Assembly: GCF_019924045.1 (NCBI RefSeq)
Contig: NZ_JAHXBN010000017.1
Coordinates: 1 to 64,000 of the forward strand
Reading direction: 5' to 3'
DNA length: 64,000 nt
DNA from: Dyadobacter fermentans
GTDB taxonomy: Bacteria; Bacteroidota; Bacteroidia; Cytophagales; Spirosomataceae
Below the pieces are notes generated by a model that saw only the letters and a program-made list of their open reading frames with translations, did no database searches and was not told the origin of the DNA. How positions within the stretch are numbered: the first letter of the stretch is position 1; every line of letters starts with the position of its first letter. Made by a program: the position numbers and the translations under genes. Below are positions 44,512 to 53,984 of this stretch, one piece after another.

Positions 44512-45292
44512 CCAGCGTGGCTGCATTATGTGCGGCGACGTTGTAAAATTGATCCATATCCGCTTTGGCTTTCCCGTCAGCTTTGTCGCTCAGGCTTCGG
44601 ATGATCAGGAATGGTGTATTTTGCTGGTAGCAGGTTTGCGCGATGGCAGCTCCTTCCATTTCCGTAGCGGCCGCATTCAGGTCTTTCAGTAACCGCCGGG
44701 TGGTTTTTTGGGAGGAAACAAACTGGTCGCCCGTAACGATAATCCCTTTTTTTACAGCGGGAACAAAGCTGCCGTTGTCGCGTTCTACCTTTGCCAGTTT
44801 CAGGTTTTTGGAAACCGAAAGCGCCTTAGAAATCAATGCGGAGTCGCAGTGGAATTTCAGCGGGTTTTCTTTTTGGGTAAATGGATTTTTGGTAGCCCAG
44901 TAATGCATTCCGGAGTCGTCGATCTGCCCGAAATCATGGTAGGCGATCTGCGTCCCGATCACCAGATCGCCCGGTGCCAGCACCGGATCGACGCCTCCTG
45001 CAATCCCCGAAAACACGATCTCGCGCGGTTTGAAATGTTGGATCATCATCACGGTCGTAACGGCCGCGTTTACTTTCCCGACGCCTGTCTCCGCGAGTAC
45101 CACGCGCCTGCCGCGCAATTCCCCGGTAATGAACCGGATCTGGCTGATAACGGTATCTTTTTTCTGCGTCATCTCGCTTTCCAGCAATACCAGTTCAGGC
45201 GGGAATGCGCCGAGAATACCGGTGATACTTTGAGATTTCACTGAAAGAACGATGAGTAGGAAGAGGAACGTGAGTAGTGAATTTTTCTTCAT
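44486..45292 (-). CDS. mtnN: 5'-methylthioadenosine/S-adenosylhomocysteine nucleosidase, apparently exported
   Basis: 268 residues. The chain opens with a signal peptide (MKKNSLLTFLFLLIVLSVKSQ), which is unusual because standard MtnN is a cytoplasmic enzyme of about 230 residues. The enzyme core follows: ITGILGAFPPE at the start, VFSGIAGGVDPVLAPGDLVIG for the purine/ribose site, MEGAAIAQTC with the ME..E-type motif, and IRSLSDKADG with the catalytic Asp. It cleaves the glycosidic bond of MTA/SAH, releasing adenine. It precedes nothing on its strand, but follows a purine permease gene by 7 bp, so a periplasmic salvage route is suggested: nucleosidase frees the base, permease takes it in. Confidence 0.85.
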   Translation of the reverse strand: MKKNSLLTFLFLLIVLSVKSQSITGILGAFPPELVLLESEMTQKKDTVISQIRFITGELRGRRVVLAETGVGKVNAAVTTVMMIQHFKPREIVFSGIAGGVDPVLAPGDLVIGTQIAYHDFGQIDDSGMHYWATKNPFTQKENPLKFHCDSALISKALSVSKNLKLAKVERDNGSFVPAVKKGIIVTGDQFVSSQKTTRRLLKDLNAAATEMEGAAIAQTCYQQNTPFLIIRSLSDKADGKAKADMDQFYNVAAHNAATLVMAVIEEK

Positions 45293-45299
45293 GTTGAGT

Positions 45300-46592
45300 T
45301 CAAAAAATCAGCGCCAGAACGGCGAAAATATCAATGATAATGAGGGCTAAACTAATGTCGCGGGCTCGTCCCGTGAGCAATTTCAGGGCAGTCCAGCTGA
45401 GAAATCCCCAGATGATGCCCTGGGTGATGGAATAGGTAAATGGGATCAGTACCATGGCCAGGAATGCCGGAAATGCTTCCGAAAGGTCATTCCAGTTAAT
45501 GCGGATCACGGGTTTCATCATAAAAACACCTACCAGTACCAAGGCAGGTGCTGTGGCAATGGAAGGTACCGCGCTCAGCAGCGGCGAAAGAAACAAAAAT
45601 GGCAGGAACAAAATAGCACCGGTAGCGGCGGTAAGGCCGGTTTTGCCTCCCTGTTCGATCCCAACGGCCGATTCGATGTAGGCGGTACCCGGGCTGCTGC
45701 CGGTAAGCCCGGCGATGGTGGTGGAAATAGCATCCACCATCAGCGAGCGGCGGATATTGCGCGGTTCGCCGTTTTCGTCGAGCAGGTTGGAGGCTTCGGC
45801 CAGCCCCACGAACGTGGAAAGGCTGTCGAACATATCGGTAAATACGAACGCCAGGATGATCGGTGCCAGGCTCCATTTCAGTGAATTGACGAAATCGAGC
45901 TGAAATAGCAGGCTGAAATCGGGTTTCGAAACAATGTGATCGATGGTAATCACCGTTTCCGGCCCGCCCCACCACCGCCCGATGGGCCAGGCAAGCAGGC
46001 TGGTGACGACAATGCCGATCAGAATGCTGCCTTTGACATTGCGGATCAGCAGGATGACCGTTACGAGCAATCCCGCGATGAATGTGAGCGCCGGCGCATT
46101 GAGATTCCCCAGGCTGATCATCGTCGCAGGGTTAGGCACGATGAACTTGGCATTGGCGAAGCCGATGAGCGTGATAAACAGCCCGATCCCCGCCGCGATG
46201 CCGAAACGCAACGGTTTTGGAATGGCCCTCACAATGTAGGAGCGGATATTGAATGCGGATAGAATCAAAAAGAATACCCCGGACCAGAATACCGTTCCGA
46301 GTGCCACTTGCCAGGAAAGGCCGTTGGTAAGCACGGCGGTATAGGTAAAAAACGCGTTGAGGCCCATTCCGGGAGCGACGAGAATCGGGTTATTCGCGTA
46401 AAGCCCCATCATCAGGCTGCTGAAAAACGACACCAGTATGGTGGCCGTGAGCACCGCCGGGAATGGCATGCCGGTTTGGCTGAGGATCGACGGGTTGACG
46501 ACGATGATATACGCCGTTGCCAGGAATGAGGAAATCCCGGCCAGGATTTCGGTGGAGATCTGCTCTTTGCGAAGCCCGGAGAATAAGGTCAT
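45300..46592 (-). CDS. NCS2-family purine permease (AzgA/PbuG-like)
   Basis: 430 residues with about twelve membrane spans. The start TEILAGISSFLATAYIIVVNPSIL, GMGLNAFFTY near 80, and FTDMFDSLSTFVGLAEASNLLDENG near 240 are the marks of the AzgA-like branch of NCS2 transporters, which carry adenine, guanine or hypoxanthine with protons. LTGSSPGTAYIESAVGIEQGGKTGLTA near 290 is also typical. It is the first gene of a two-gene operon with the exported nucleosidase. Confidence 0.93.
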   Translation of the reverse strand: MTLFSGLRKEQISTEILAGISSFLATAYIIVVNPSILSQTGMPFPAVLTATILVSFFSSLMMGLYANNPILVAPGMGLNAFFTYTAVLTNGLSWQVALGTVFWSGVFFLILSAFNIRSYIVRAIPKPLRFGIAAGIGLFITLIGFANAKFIVPNPATMISLGNLNAPALTFIAGLLVTVILLIRNVKGSILIGIVVTSLLAWPIGRWWGGPETVITIDHIVSKPDFSLLFQLDFVNSLKWSLAPIILAFVFTDMFDSLSTFVGLAEASNLLDENGEPRNIRRSLMVDAISTTIAGLTGSSPGTAYIESAVGIEQGGKTGLTAATGAILFLPFLFLSPLLSAVPSIATAPALVLVGVFMMKPVIRINWNDLSEAFPAFLAMVLIPFTYSITQGIIWGFLSWTALKLLTGRARDISLALIIIDIFAVLALIF

Positions 46593-46750
46593 ATCGTTCA
46601 GGTTTATTTCAAATATATTGATTTAGTTTCAATGGGAAGGCTTTTTCATCACGTGTAAGGGATACAGTGCCGAAAATTGGTCATTAGTAATCCAGTAAGT
46701 TGCTATTTTGCATTACTTTAAAAATTGTTCTTTTATCACCTGAACCATAC

Positions 46751-49513
46751 ATGCTTAACATTCCAAAGTACCAGGGTAAACGGTGGGGCATCGCTCTGCT
46801 GGGCGGTATTACCCTGGCGTCCGTAATGATGACGGGCTACACCTATACCCGCAATACCGCTTCCGATCGTCCCGATTCGCTGCAACTGGCTTCGTTCGTA
46901 GAGTCCGGGTTTCCCTACATTTCGACGTCCGTTGACGCCCGCAAGCTGGGGGGCGGTTTCCCGAAAGACAATCAGGCAGCGCGTACGCTCGCATTGCAGC
47001 TCGGCGATAGCGCCTATGCCTGCTTCGACACCGATCTGCTTCGCTGGTCGGTGGCCTGGACGGGTAAGTTTCTGCCGATGGTATTGATGGCCCAGGTTTC
47101 TTACAAAGACTTTTTCAACAAGAACAATAACATCGCCACGGTGCCCGGCTCACCCGTGCTCGCCACAGGCGCCTATGCGGGGTGGTCGGCAGGCAAGCCG
47201 CAATATCGCACCGATCAGTCGCTGCCGCCCACCTGGAAACCGCTTCCTGCCGAAAAGGGACGTTACAATGGCGTGTATGTTTACGGCAAGCAATCCATTC
47301 TCGATTATTCGGTAGGAAAGGCACGTATTTATGAGCTGCCGGGCAGCGCTAAATTCGACGGCGGTGTGGCATTTACCCGCACAATACAGGCCGGCGACGT
47401 TTCCACTGAATTATTCCTGACAGCCGCTGAAATCGACAATGCCACCGGAAGCGAAGTGAAAGGCCGCATTGCTTATGTGTATCAAGGCGTGGATAAGGAC
47501 ACTGTTACCGCCGTGGCGGTTTTAGGCAAAGGTAAGCCGGGCTGGCAGCCCGGTGTTGCGGATGGGAAATACCTGACAGTAAATGTATCGGCGTCGGGAG
47601 AAGCGACAGTCGCGATCTGGAAAGGACTTTCCAAGGATAAAAAGGCATTTGAAAAGTTTGCCAAAACCAAGCACACGCCACTACCGGATTTCAAAAAAGG
47701 CGGCCCTGCATTGTGGAAGGAAACTGTGGTAACGCAAGGAAAGCTTGCGCCGGACACAGCGGCATTCGTGACCGATCAACTCACATTGCCTTTGAATAAT
47801 CCCTGGAAAAGAAATGTGCGTGTGGCTGATGTGGCCTTTTTTAAGGACGGAAGAGCCGCCGTTGTTACTTTCGAGGGAGATGTCTGGACCGTTGAGGGCA
47901 TTGATAAAAACCTCCAAAACCTGAAATGGCGGCGCTTTGCCTCAGGTCTCCACGAACCGATGAGCATCGAGATCGTGAAGGAGAATATTTATGTTTTTGA
48001 CAGAAATGGCATTGTTCATTTCCATGATCTGAACGCCGACGGCGTGGCCGATTACTACGAGAACTTCTCGAATGTCATGGGCCAATCGGCCGAGTCGCGC
48101 GAGTGGGCGGGAGATTTGGTTACCGCGCCGGATGGCAGTTTTTACATTGCCAAAGGCGGTAGTTTGAGCAATGGTCCCGGTATGACCAAGGTTACAGGCA
48201 AGGGTTTCCGCGCAGGTTCGGATGAGAACGGTACTGTCATGAAAATTTCGCTGGATGGGCGCAGTGCCGAGGTCGTAGCAACCGGTTTACGTGGTCCCTA
48301 CCTGGGAATGCACCCTACCAAAGGCATACTCACCGCCTCCGATCAGCAAGGCAATTTCGTGCCTTCTACTCCGATTTTTGTGATTCATCGAGGCGATTAT
48401 TTCGGTGTGGAGCCCACATTGCACCGTAAGGATAATCCGGCCGTAACCCCGCCATTGACCTGGATTCCTCACAGCGTGGACCGTTCGGCGATCAGCCAGG
48501 TTTGGGCTACCAGTTCCAAAATGGGGCCCTTGAATGATAACCTGATCCATTTTTCTTTCGGCCGGCCCGGCTTATTCCGCGTGCTGATCGACAGTACTAC
48601 CAGCATTGTGCAGGGCGGTGTTTCTGTCATCAATGCCAATTATCCCGCACCTACCTCGAAAGGAGCGATGAACCCGGTGGACGAGCAATTGTATGTGGCT
48701 GGTTTCAACCTGTGGGGTTCCAGTTCAAACGGCATCAGTGCATTGCTGAGGCTCCGCTATACCGGTAAACCGAGCTATTTACCCAACCATTTCCGGGCTG
48801 GTAAACAAGGTATTGTGCTGCGTTTCGATTCGCCGCTGGATAAAGCCACTGTCAGCGATCCGAAAAACTTTGAAGTAAAGAGATGGAATTACAAGCGCAC
48901 CGAGGAATATGGTTCAGGCCATTTCAAGCTCGACGGCTCAACGGGGCAGGAAATGATGCATGTGGCAGGATCTTATTTGTCAGCCGACCGCAAAAGCGTA
49001 CTGCTGCTCGTGCCCGAAATGACCGAAGTAATGCAAATGGAGGTGACCTACCATTTGCAGGCAGCTGACGGCAAAAAGGTAAACGACCAGTTTTGGTTTA
49101 CCGTAAATCAGTCGACAGATGTGGATTTGAAAGGCTTCGAAGGTGTTGACCTCGCATTGCTGACTGCCAAACGTCCTGAGGCGCCAACCGTAGCGGTGGC
49201 AGAAGCCGTGGCTTCGGCGGAGAAGGGTCGTGAAATATTCCAGAAAATGGCCTGCGCCGGTTGCCATTCCGAAGGTACCCGCACCAAAGGTATGTACGGC
49301 CCGCCGTTCCAGAACCTGTACAAATCCGAGCGTACTTTTGACGATGGTACCAAGGTAATCGCCGACGAGGCCTACCTGCGCGAATCGATCCTGACGCCTT
49401 CGAAACGCATTATTAAAGGATATAATGAAGAAATGCCGTCGTTCGTGGGCGTGCTTTCGGACAATGATATCGAATCGGTGATTTTGTTTATCAAATCACT
49501 TTCGGGGAAATAG
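46751..49513 (+). CDS. Large exported c-type cytochrome with DUF6797-like and propeller regions
   Basis: 920 residues from ATG 46751. An N-terminal hydrophobic segment (WGIALLGGITLASVMMTGYTY, about 13-33) acts as signal or anchor. Residues about 45-340 fit the DUF6797 type found in Planctomycetes and Cytophagales cytochromes; about 345-660 look like a beta-propeller (FKDGRAAVVTFEGDVWTVEGI). The C-terminal cytochrome domain has one heme site, CAGCH at 835-839, and a Met-bearing segment EEMPSFVGVL for the sixth ligand. Expected role: electron transfer in the periplasm, possibly for a carbohydrate dehydrogenase. It is convergent with a molybdenum hydroxylase operon, 6 bp apart. Confidence 0.82.
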   Translation: MLNIPKYQGKRWGIALLGGITLASVMMTGYTYTRNTASDRPDSLQLASFVESGFPYISTSVDARKLGGGFPKDNQAARTLALQLGDSAYACFDTDLLRWSVAWTGKFLPMVLMAQVSYKDFFNKNNNIATVPGSPVLATGAYAGWSAGKPQYRTDQSLPPTWKPLPAEKGRYNGVYVYGKQSILDYSVGKARIYELPGSAKFDGGVAFTRTIQAGDVSTELFLTAAEIDNATGSEVKGRIAYVYQGVDKDTVTAVAVLGKGKPGWQPGVADGKYLTVNVSASGEATVAIWKGLSKDKKAFEKFAKTKHTPLPDFKKGGPALWKETVVTQGKLAPDTAAFVTDQLTLPLNNPWKRNVRVADVAFFKDGRAAVVTFEGDVWTVEGIDKNLQNLKWRRFASGLHEPMSIEIVKENIYVFDRNGIVHFHDLNADGVADYYENFSNVMGQSAESREWAGDLVTAPDGSFYIAKGGSLSNGPGMTKVTGKGFRAGSDENGTVMKISLDGRSAEVVATGLRGPYLGMHPTKGILTASDQQGNFVPSTPIFVIHRGDYFGVEPTLHRKDNPAVTPPLTWIPHSVDRSAISQVWATSSKMGPLNDNLIHFSFGRPGLFRVLIDSTTSIVQGGVSVINANYPAPTSKGAMNPVDEQLYVAGFNLWGSSSNGISALLRLRYTGKPSYLPNHFRAGKQGIVLRFDSPLDKATVSDPKNFEVKRWNYKRTEEYGSGHFKLDGSTGQEMMHVAGSYLSADRKSVLLLVPEMTEVMQMEVTYHLQAADGKKVNDQFWFTVNQSTDVDLKGFEGVDLALLTAKRPEAPTVAVAEAVASAEKGREIFQKMACAGCHSEGTRTKGMYGPPFQNLYKSERTFDDGTKVIADEAYLRESILTPSKRIIKGYNEEMPSFVGVLSDNDIESVILFIKSLSGK

Positions 49514-49519
49514 CGGGTG

Positions 49520-51703
49520 CTATGAAATTTCATCGAGACTGAACGGGAGCCGGCGGATGCGCCGGCCCGTGAGGTCGAAAATGGCATTGGCGAGGGCCGG
49601 GGCAAACGGAGGCAGCCCCGGCTCACCCACACCGCCGGGTTTCTCGTCGTTTTCCATGATGTGTACTTCAATAGGGGGGATGTCGGCAATGCGCGGCATA
49701 GGGTAGGTGTCGAAATTCTGCTGAACTGCCTTCCCATCCTCGAATGTTGTTGCATGGATGGTAGCAGCACCGAGCGCTATCACAATACTACCTTCTACCT
49801 GCGCCCGGATAATGTCGGGATTGACATACCACCCGCAGTCCATCAATGCAATCACTTTCTCAATCCTGACTTTCCCTTCCGCATTTCGCGTTACTTTCAC
49901 CGCATGGCCGCAGATACCGGTGAAGCATTCCGTGAAAGCGACGCCCCAGCCCTGGTTTTTGCCGCGGGATTGCCAGGCGGTCAGTTCGGTCATCCGGTCG
50001 ATTAGCGCCTGGTAGCGTGGGGCAGGTAAATGTGCCCGCCGGAATGCCATCGGATCCTTACCCGCCAAATGTGCCAGCTCATCGATAAAGCTCTCGCATG
50101 CGAACCCGTGCGTGGACGCGTACACGGAACGCCACCACATTACGGGTATCGGCGTGTGCGTACCAGCGCCTCCGAAGCTGTAATGAGGAATTCCTTGCCG
50201 GTAAGGGTGTAGTAATCCCTCGAAATCGCCCGCGTTGTAACCGGCGGCTTCCGGCGCACCGGGGGCAGTGGGCGACCATTCCTGACCGATCCATTGGGTG
50301 GCGGTATTAGCCTGAAAAGCGTGGATATGGCCTTGGGTATTGAGGCCCCCTTTTAGCGTGTAGCATGCACCTGGTCGAAACGGGCCGGCAGTCATGTCGT
50401 CTTCGCGCGTCCATACTACCTGTACAGGCGCTTGTATTTCTTTGGAAATGAATGCGGCTTCATATGGATAATCGGGGAAAGCTTTCCTGCCGAAGCCACC
50501 TCCGAGGAATGTCATATGCACAGCCACTTGCTCAACAGGTATGTTAAATCGTTGGCTTAAATCGGCCTGAATCCAGTTGGCTTCCTGTATCGGGCCCCAT
50601 ATCTCGATCCTGTCGCTGCGGACATCTGCAATGCAATTGAGGGGTTCCATACAGCTGTGCGATTGGTAAGGTGTTTCGTAGGATGCTTCCAGCTTCTGCG
50701 TGCAAGGCCCGTACTCGGCTTCGAATCGGGAATGGCTACCGATCTTTTGAAGGTTTTCCCGCATTTGTTTTTCGAGCGATGCGGTGTGAGGGAGGTCAAA
50801 ATCGGGATCATTCCAATTCACTTTCAATGCTTTTCGGCCCTGCATAGCTGCCCAAAGCGAATCGGCGACGACTGCGACACCTTCACAGTATTGGGAAAAT
50901 ACAGGTCTTTTTACCTTGAAAACATGCGAAACGCCCGGCACTTTTCGGGTTTCGGAATCGTCGAAGCTCTTCATCGTTTCTCTGAACCGCCTGCTGCGCT
51001 CGATCACCGCATATTTCATTCCCGGCAGTTTTTTGTCCAGGCCGAACAGAGCGGACCCATTGGTTTTCAATGGTATATCTTTTCGAAGTGCAGATTTGCC
51101 AATGATTTTGTATTCCGAACGCTTTTTCAGAATGACATCGGTGGGCGGTTTGAGTTTGGCGGCTTTTTCTACCAATGCGCCGTACGTCAATCTGGCCCGG
51201 GTTTTGCGGTTAATTACCGCCCCATTTTCGGCATAGCAATCATTTTTAGGGACGTTCCAATCCCCGGCAGCAGTTTCGATCAGCATGTCACGTGCACAGG
51301 CGCCTGTGCGCAGGAGTCGCGGCGCCCATCCGCGGACGGAAAAACTGCCCTCTTGCGGCTGCGGGCCGTATTTTTCGGGGTTAGCAGGTGTAAAAACAAC
51401 CTCCACGTCGTCTAACGCTACTTCCAGTTCTTCCGCGAGCATTTGCGGAAGCGCCTGAAAGGTGCCTTGTCCCATTTCGGAGCGGTTGCACATCAGTGTC
51501 ACTTTGCCCGTCGGGCTTATCGAAATCCAGGACATCAGTTCGGTGCCCTGCAAGGTTCCGCTGGTAACGGGATTGACAATCACCGGGGCCGTTTGCCAGT
51601 TCACAGGCATGTACGCGGCAAGCGTGAGTGCCGCACCCGACCACGTGGCCTGACGAAGGAAATGACGGCGCGAAATATCCTGTGGCTTCATAGTGTCGAT
51701 CAA
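49520..51703 (-). CDS. Molybdopterin-binding hydroxylase large subunit (IorB-like)
   Basis: 727 residues, with a twin-arginine signal [20 protein letters not shown] near residue 11-30, so folded and exported. Molybdenum cofactor-binding segments of the xanthine oxidase family are seen: [15 protein letters not shown] near 73-85 (MGQG), [14 protein letters not shown] near 395, and the end [23 protein letters not shown] with the catalytic Glu of GEPG near 690. It lacks FAD and 2Fe-2S parts, as in isoquinoline 1-oxidoreductase and some aldehyde dehydrogenases; the 2Fe-2S subunit is the upstream gene, overlapping by 4 bp (ATGA). Confidence 0.9.
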   Translation of the reverse strand: MIDTMKPQDISRRHFLRQATWSGAALTLAAYMPVNWQTAPVIVNPVTSGTLQGTELMSWISISPTGKVTLMCNRSEMGQGTFQALPQMLAEELEVALDDVEVVFTPANPEKYGPQPQEGSFSVRGWAPRLLRTGACARDMLIETAAGDWNVPKNDCYAENGAVINRKTRARLTYGALVEKAAKLKPPTDVILKKRSEYKIIGKSALRKDIPLKTNGSALFGLDKKLPGMKYAVIERSRRFRETMKSFDDSETRKVPGVSHVFKVKRPVFSQYCEGVAVVADSLWAAMQGRKALKVNWNDPDFDLPHTASLEKQMRENLQKIGSHSRFEAEYGPCTQKLEASYETPYQSHSCMEPLNCIADVRSDRIEIWGPIQEANWIQADLSQRFNIPVEQVAVHMTFLGGGFGRKAFPDYPYEAAFISKEIQAPVQVVWTREDDMTAGPFRPGACYTLKGGLNTQGHIHAFQANTATQWIGQEWSPTAPGAPEAAGYNAGDFEGLLHPYRQGIPHYSFGGAGTHTPIPVMWWRSVYASTHGFACESFIDELAHLAGKDPMAFRRAHLPAPRYQALIDRMTELTAWQSRGKNQGWGVAFTECFTGICGHAVKVTRNAEGKVRIEKVIALMDCGWYVNPDIIRAQVEGSIVIALGAATIHATTFEDGKAVQQNFDTYPMPRIADIPPIEVHIMENDEKPGGVGEPGLPPFAPALANAIFDLTGRRIRRLPFSLDEIS

Positions 51704-52167
51704 TGCGAATAGCTGGCGGCGGTTTTGATCGCCTTTCGGATACGCGGATACGTCCCGCAGCGGCAGATGTTGCCGTTCATGGCGGTATTAATGGCCTCGT
51801 CGTCGGGGTTGGCGTTGCTGGCAAGCAATGCTACGGCGGACATGATTTGCCCGCTCTGGCAGTAGCCGCATTGCGGTACCTGCTCGGCGATCCAGGCCCG
51901 CTGCACCGGATGAGAATTATCATCGGAAAGTCCTTCGATGGTTGTTACCGGTTGCTCACCCACTGCCGATACAGGAAAGGAACACGACCTGACCGGCGCC
52001 CCGCTCAAATGCAGGGTGCAGGCACCGCACTGCGCAATTCCGCAGCCATATTTGGTGCCCGTAAGCCCGATCAGGTCACGAATTGCCCAAAGCAGTGGCA
52101 TTTGCTCGTCGGCTTCGACAGTATAGGGCTTACCGTTCACAGAAAGCTGGTAAGAGGGCATAGGCAT
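51700..52167 (-). CDS. (2Fe-2S)-binding small subunit of molybdenum hydroxylase (IorA-like)
   Basis: 155 residues. N-terminal ferredoxin-like cluster: [17 protein letters not shown] near 37-53 and a further Cys in RSC near 61. C-terminal cluster: [10 protein letters not shown] near 97-106 and [11 protein letters not shown] near 130-140. This is the IorA/XdhC-like two-cluster form that relays electrons from the molybdenum site. No FAD subunit is present, so the final acceptor is probably a cytochrome or quinone. Confidence 0.93.
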   Translation of the reverse strand: MPMPSYQLSVNGKPYTVEADEQMPLLWAIRDLIGLTGTKYGCGIAQCGACTLHLSGAPVRSCSFPVSAVGEQPVTTIEGLSDDNSHPVQRAWIAEQVPQCGYCQSGQIMSAVALLASNANPDDEAINTAMNGNICRCGTYPRIRKAIKTAASYSH

Positions 52168-52481
52168 TTGAAGGTTTTGTGCTCTTCGAATGTAAACCAG
52201 GTCTCGCCCGGTCGCAAATAGAATTGATGAGGAGTTGGTTTGAAGGGATGAAATGCGGGTTTTTGGATAATTCGCCGGTGCCGGTTGGACATTAGATTAT
52301 GGATGGGGACATCTAGGTGATAAATTGGGGCTACTTGTAATATCCTTGTTTCGGCTTAGGGAAAATGGCCTGGAGGAGATAAACAAGGCGTTTGATAATC
52401 CGTTGCTGCCACATGGACATCGGATTGTTTTGTAATAGTTACATGAGCACAAATTGAGAAGAAATTAAAACTCTTCTCAAC
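52168..52481. other. Intergenic stretch with an inverted repeat at a start codon
   Basis: Mostly featureless. A protein-like plus-strand piece at about 52330-52435 (..RLRENGLEEINKAFDNPLL..) ends with stop codons and may be a gene remnant. TTGAGAAG (52454-52461) and CTTCTCAA (52473-52480) form an 8-bp inverted repeat that finishes one base before the ATG at 52482, so it could be an operator or a hairpin that hides the start. Confidence 0.45.
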
Positions 52482-52928
52482 ATGAATGCGGCATTTTACG
52501 AAAGTATCCTGAACGGTAAACGACTGATGTTTTGGTTTACCAGTATAGGAAAGGAATCAATTATAAAGGTGATACAATTCAAGCCAACCGAAGAACCCGA
52601 TATTTACGAAATAGCGCTGGGGGACTTGAATTCGGATGGCTCGATTGACTTAGATAAAAGAAGTGACAATGGTGATACGGAGGAGGTGTTATCCACGGTT
52701 GCCAAGGCGTTGCTGTTTTTCCTGAGTGATCATATGGAGGCACAGATAGTGATTGAGGCGAGCAGTGATTCAAGAGCACGTCTTTATCAGATTGCGATTA
52801 AAAGGGGACTAGATGACCTCGGGGAGTACCTTGTGGCCTATGGATTTGATAATGAAAAGCCAGAAGTTTTACAGAGTGGCAAAAACTACAAGAAGTTTGT
52901 CATTTCATTAAGAGAAGACAGGTTATAG
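52482..52928 (+). CDS. DUF6934-like protein
   Basis: 148 residues, soluble. The pattern GKRLMFWFTSIGKESIIKVIQFKP...YEIALGD followed by DNGDTEEVLSTVAKALLFFLSDH and RARLYQIAIKRGLDDL resembles the DUF6934 family of Bacteroidota, where these proteins are usually small and followed by a second small gene. Function is unknown. An inverted repeat abuts its start. The next gene, 30 bp downstream, is a 63-residue protein likely in the same operon. Confidence 0.65.
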   Translation: MNAAFYESILNGKRLMFWFTSIGKESIIKVIQFKPTEEPDIYEIALGDLNSDGSIDLDKRSDNGDTEEVLSTVAKALLFFLSDHMEAQIVIEASSDSRARLYQIAIKRGLDDLGEYLVAYGFDNEKPEVLQSGKNYKKFVISLREDRL

Positions 52929-52958
52929 TTTTAATTAAGGATATTCAACAAAAATCTA

Positions 52959-53150
52959 ATGGGAACAGGAATTAAAGACGAAAAAAGGAATGTACCGGAC
53001 TGGTTTACCCCGGAAAAGTTGGAGGAGTTTCGCCCAGCCATTGAGGCAGCTGCACAAGAGAAGGTGGATCGCTTAGTCGCAGCCTGGACGCCGGAATTCA
53101 GGGCAGCATTGCGCAAATTAAGGGAGCGGAAAACCGCTCCCCCGAAATAA
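52959..53150 (+). CDS. Small charged protein, possible partner of the DUF6934-like gene
   Basis: 63 residues starting MGTGIKDEKRNVPDWFTPEKLEEF, nearly all helical and highly charged, basic C-terminus. Unrecognised. The last codons contain a perfect hairpin, GGGAGCGG-AAAA-CCGCTCCC (53122-53141), so the terminator or a regulatory RNA element overlaps the coding end. The two-gene layout resembles a toxin-antitoxin-like or accessory pair, but nothing proves that. Confidence 0.5.
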   Translation: MGTGIKDEKRNVPDWFTPEKLEEFRPAIEAAAQEKVDRLVAAWTPEFRAALRKLRERKTAPPK

Positions 53151-53162
53151 GTATAATTGATA

Positions 53163-53603
53163 TCAGGCGACCATGGTGAACAACCTGTTCAGATCCCAGG
53201 AATTACGGGCACCCGACTCAATGACCACTTCTTTAAGGTTGTTGGCCAGCGGAGATTTTTCGTCATTGACCATTTCGAGCAAATTGCCGAGGTAATCGGG
53301 TTTGCGTCGGTTCAGGAAGGTGTTGGCTTCCGGTGAATTATGGTAGATGGCCGTGAAACCTTTCCCGTGGCGCTCAATGAGACCCCAGTTTACGAGTGCA
53401 TCGAGGAAATCGAGGGAACTGTGGCTTTGTAGTCCCAGTTTCTGACGGATTTCGGATACGAACAACGGGCCTGCAGCGAGCTCGGTGAAGAGGCCGAGCC
53501 TGATGGCCGTTAGCAATGGTTTCGCAGACCAGAACCCTGTTCCGATCCGGATGATGTTCATTGGAGTGATTTCTTGCTCTTGTTCAATTTCAATTGTACT
53601 CAT
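53163..53603 (-). CDS. Methyltransferase dimerisation-domain protein without catalytic part
   Basis: 146 residues. Residues about 18-75 match the N-terminal winged-helix dimerisation domain of plant-type O-methyltransferases: FWSAKPLLTAIRLGLFTELAAGPLFVSEIRQKLGLQ. The following stretch SPEANTFLNRRKPDYLGNLLEMVND also belongs to that region. The S-adenosylmethionine-binding Rossmann domain that should follow (about 200 residues) is absent; the frame ends cleanly with a stop. Either a truncated gene or a stand-alone dimerisation module. Confidence 0.65.
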   Translation of the reverse strand: MSTIEIEQEQEITPMNIIRIGTGFWSAKPLLTAIRLGLFTELAAGPLFVSEIRQKLGLQSHSSLDFLDALVNWGLIERHGKGFTAIYHNSPEANTFLNRRKPDYLGNLLEMVNDEKSPLANNLKEVVIESGARNSWDLNRLFTMVA

Positions 53604-53924
53604 GGCTAAATGAAGTTAATGTTCCGGAAGACCTGCTTCCACTGAATGAAACATGCTCTAAATTAGTGTTGAAGACTCAACATACAGAACGCCATTGTGA
53701 TGAACTGCCCAAACCAAGGGTTAAACCGGCTCAAAACTGGTGTAGTCTGTTCCCTCGTTAACGTCTATTTCGCAGAAATCTGTCAATAAGTTGCAGGAAA
53801 TTTGAATTAATCAGTGTCTAATCACGAGTTTAGTTACGTTAGCGCTGTCTTCAAATCTATCATTTTTAAATCCGCAAGAAACATCACCGGCCGGACTTTA
53901 ATGTCATCCTGTTAATTACCAGTT

Positions 53925-53970
53925 GGATACAAAAAAACCGGTCGCCTAGGCAGCCGGTTTTTTTGTATCC
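53925..53970 (-). terminator. Strong terminator of the TonB receptor gene; 53604-53924 otherwise empty
   Basis: A perfect 17-bp inverted repeat, GGATACA7CCGG ... CCGGT7GTATCC, encloses a 12-nt loop containing the palindrome GCCTAGGC. With T runs on the minus strand this ends the Oar-like gene. The remaining 320 bp towards the methyltransferase-like gene show no ORF or motif. Confidence 0.85.
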
Positions 53971-53984
53971 TTATTAAACAAGTC

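Noticed and set aside
46592..46750. Purine riboswitch before the permease gene
   Set aside because: No conserved three-way-junction core or matching loop sequences are visible.
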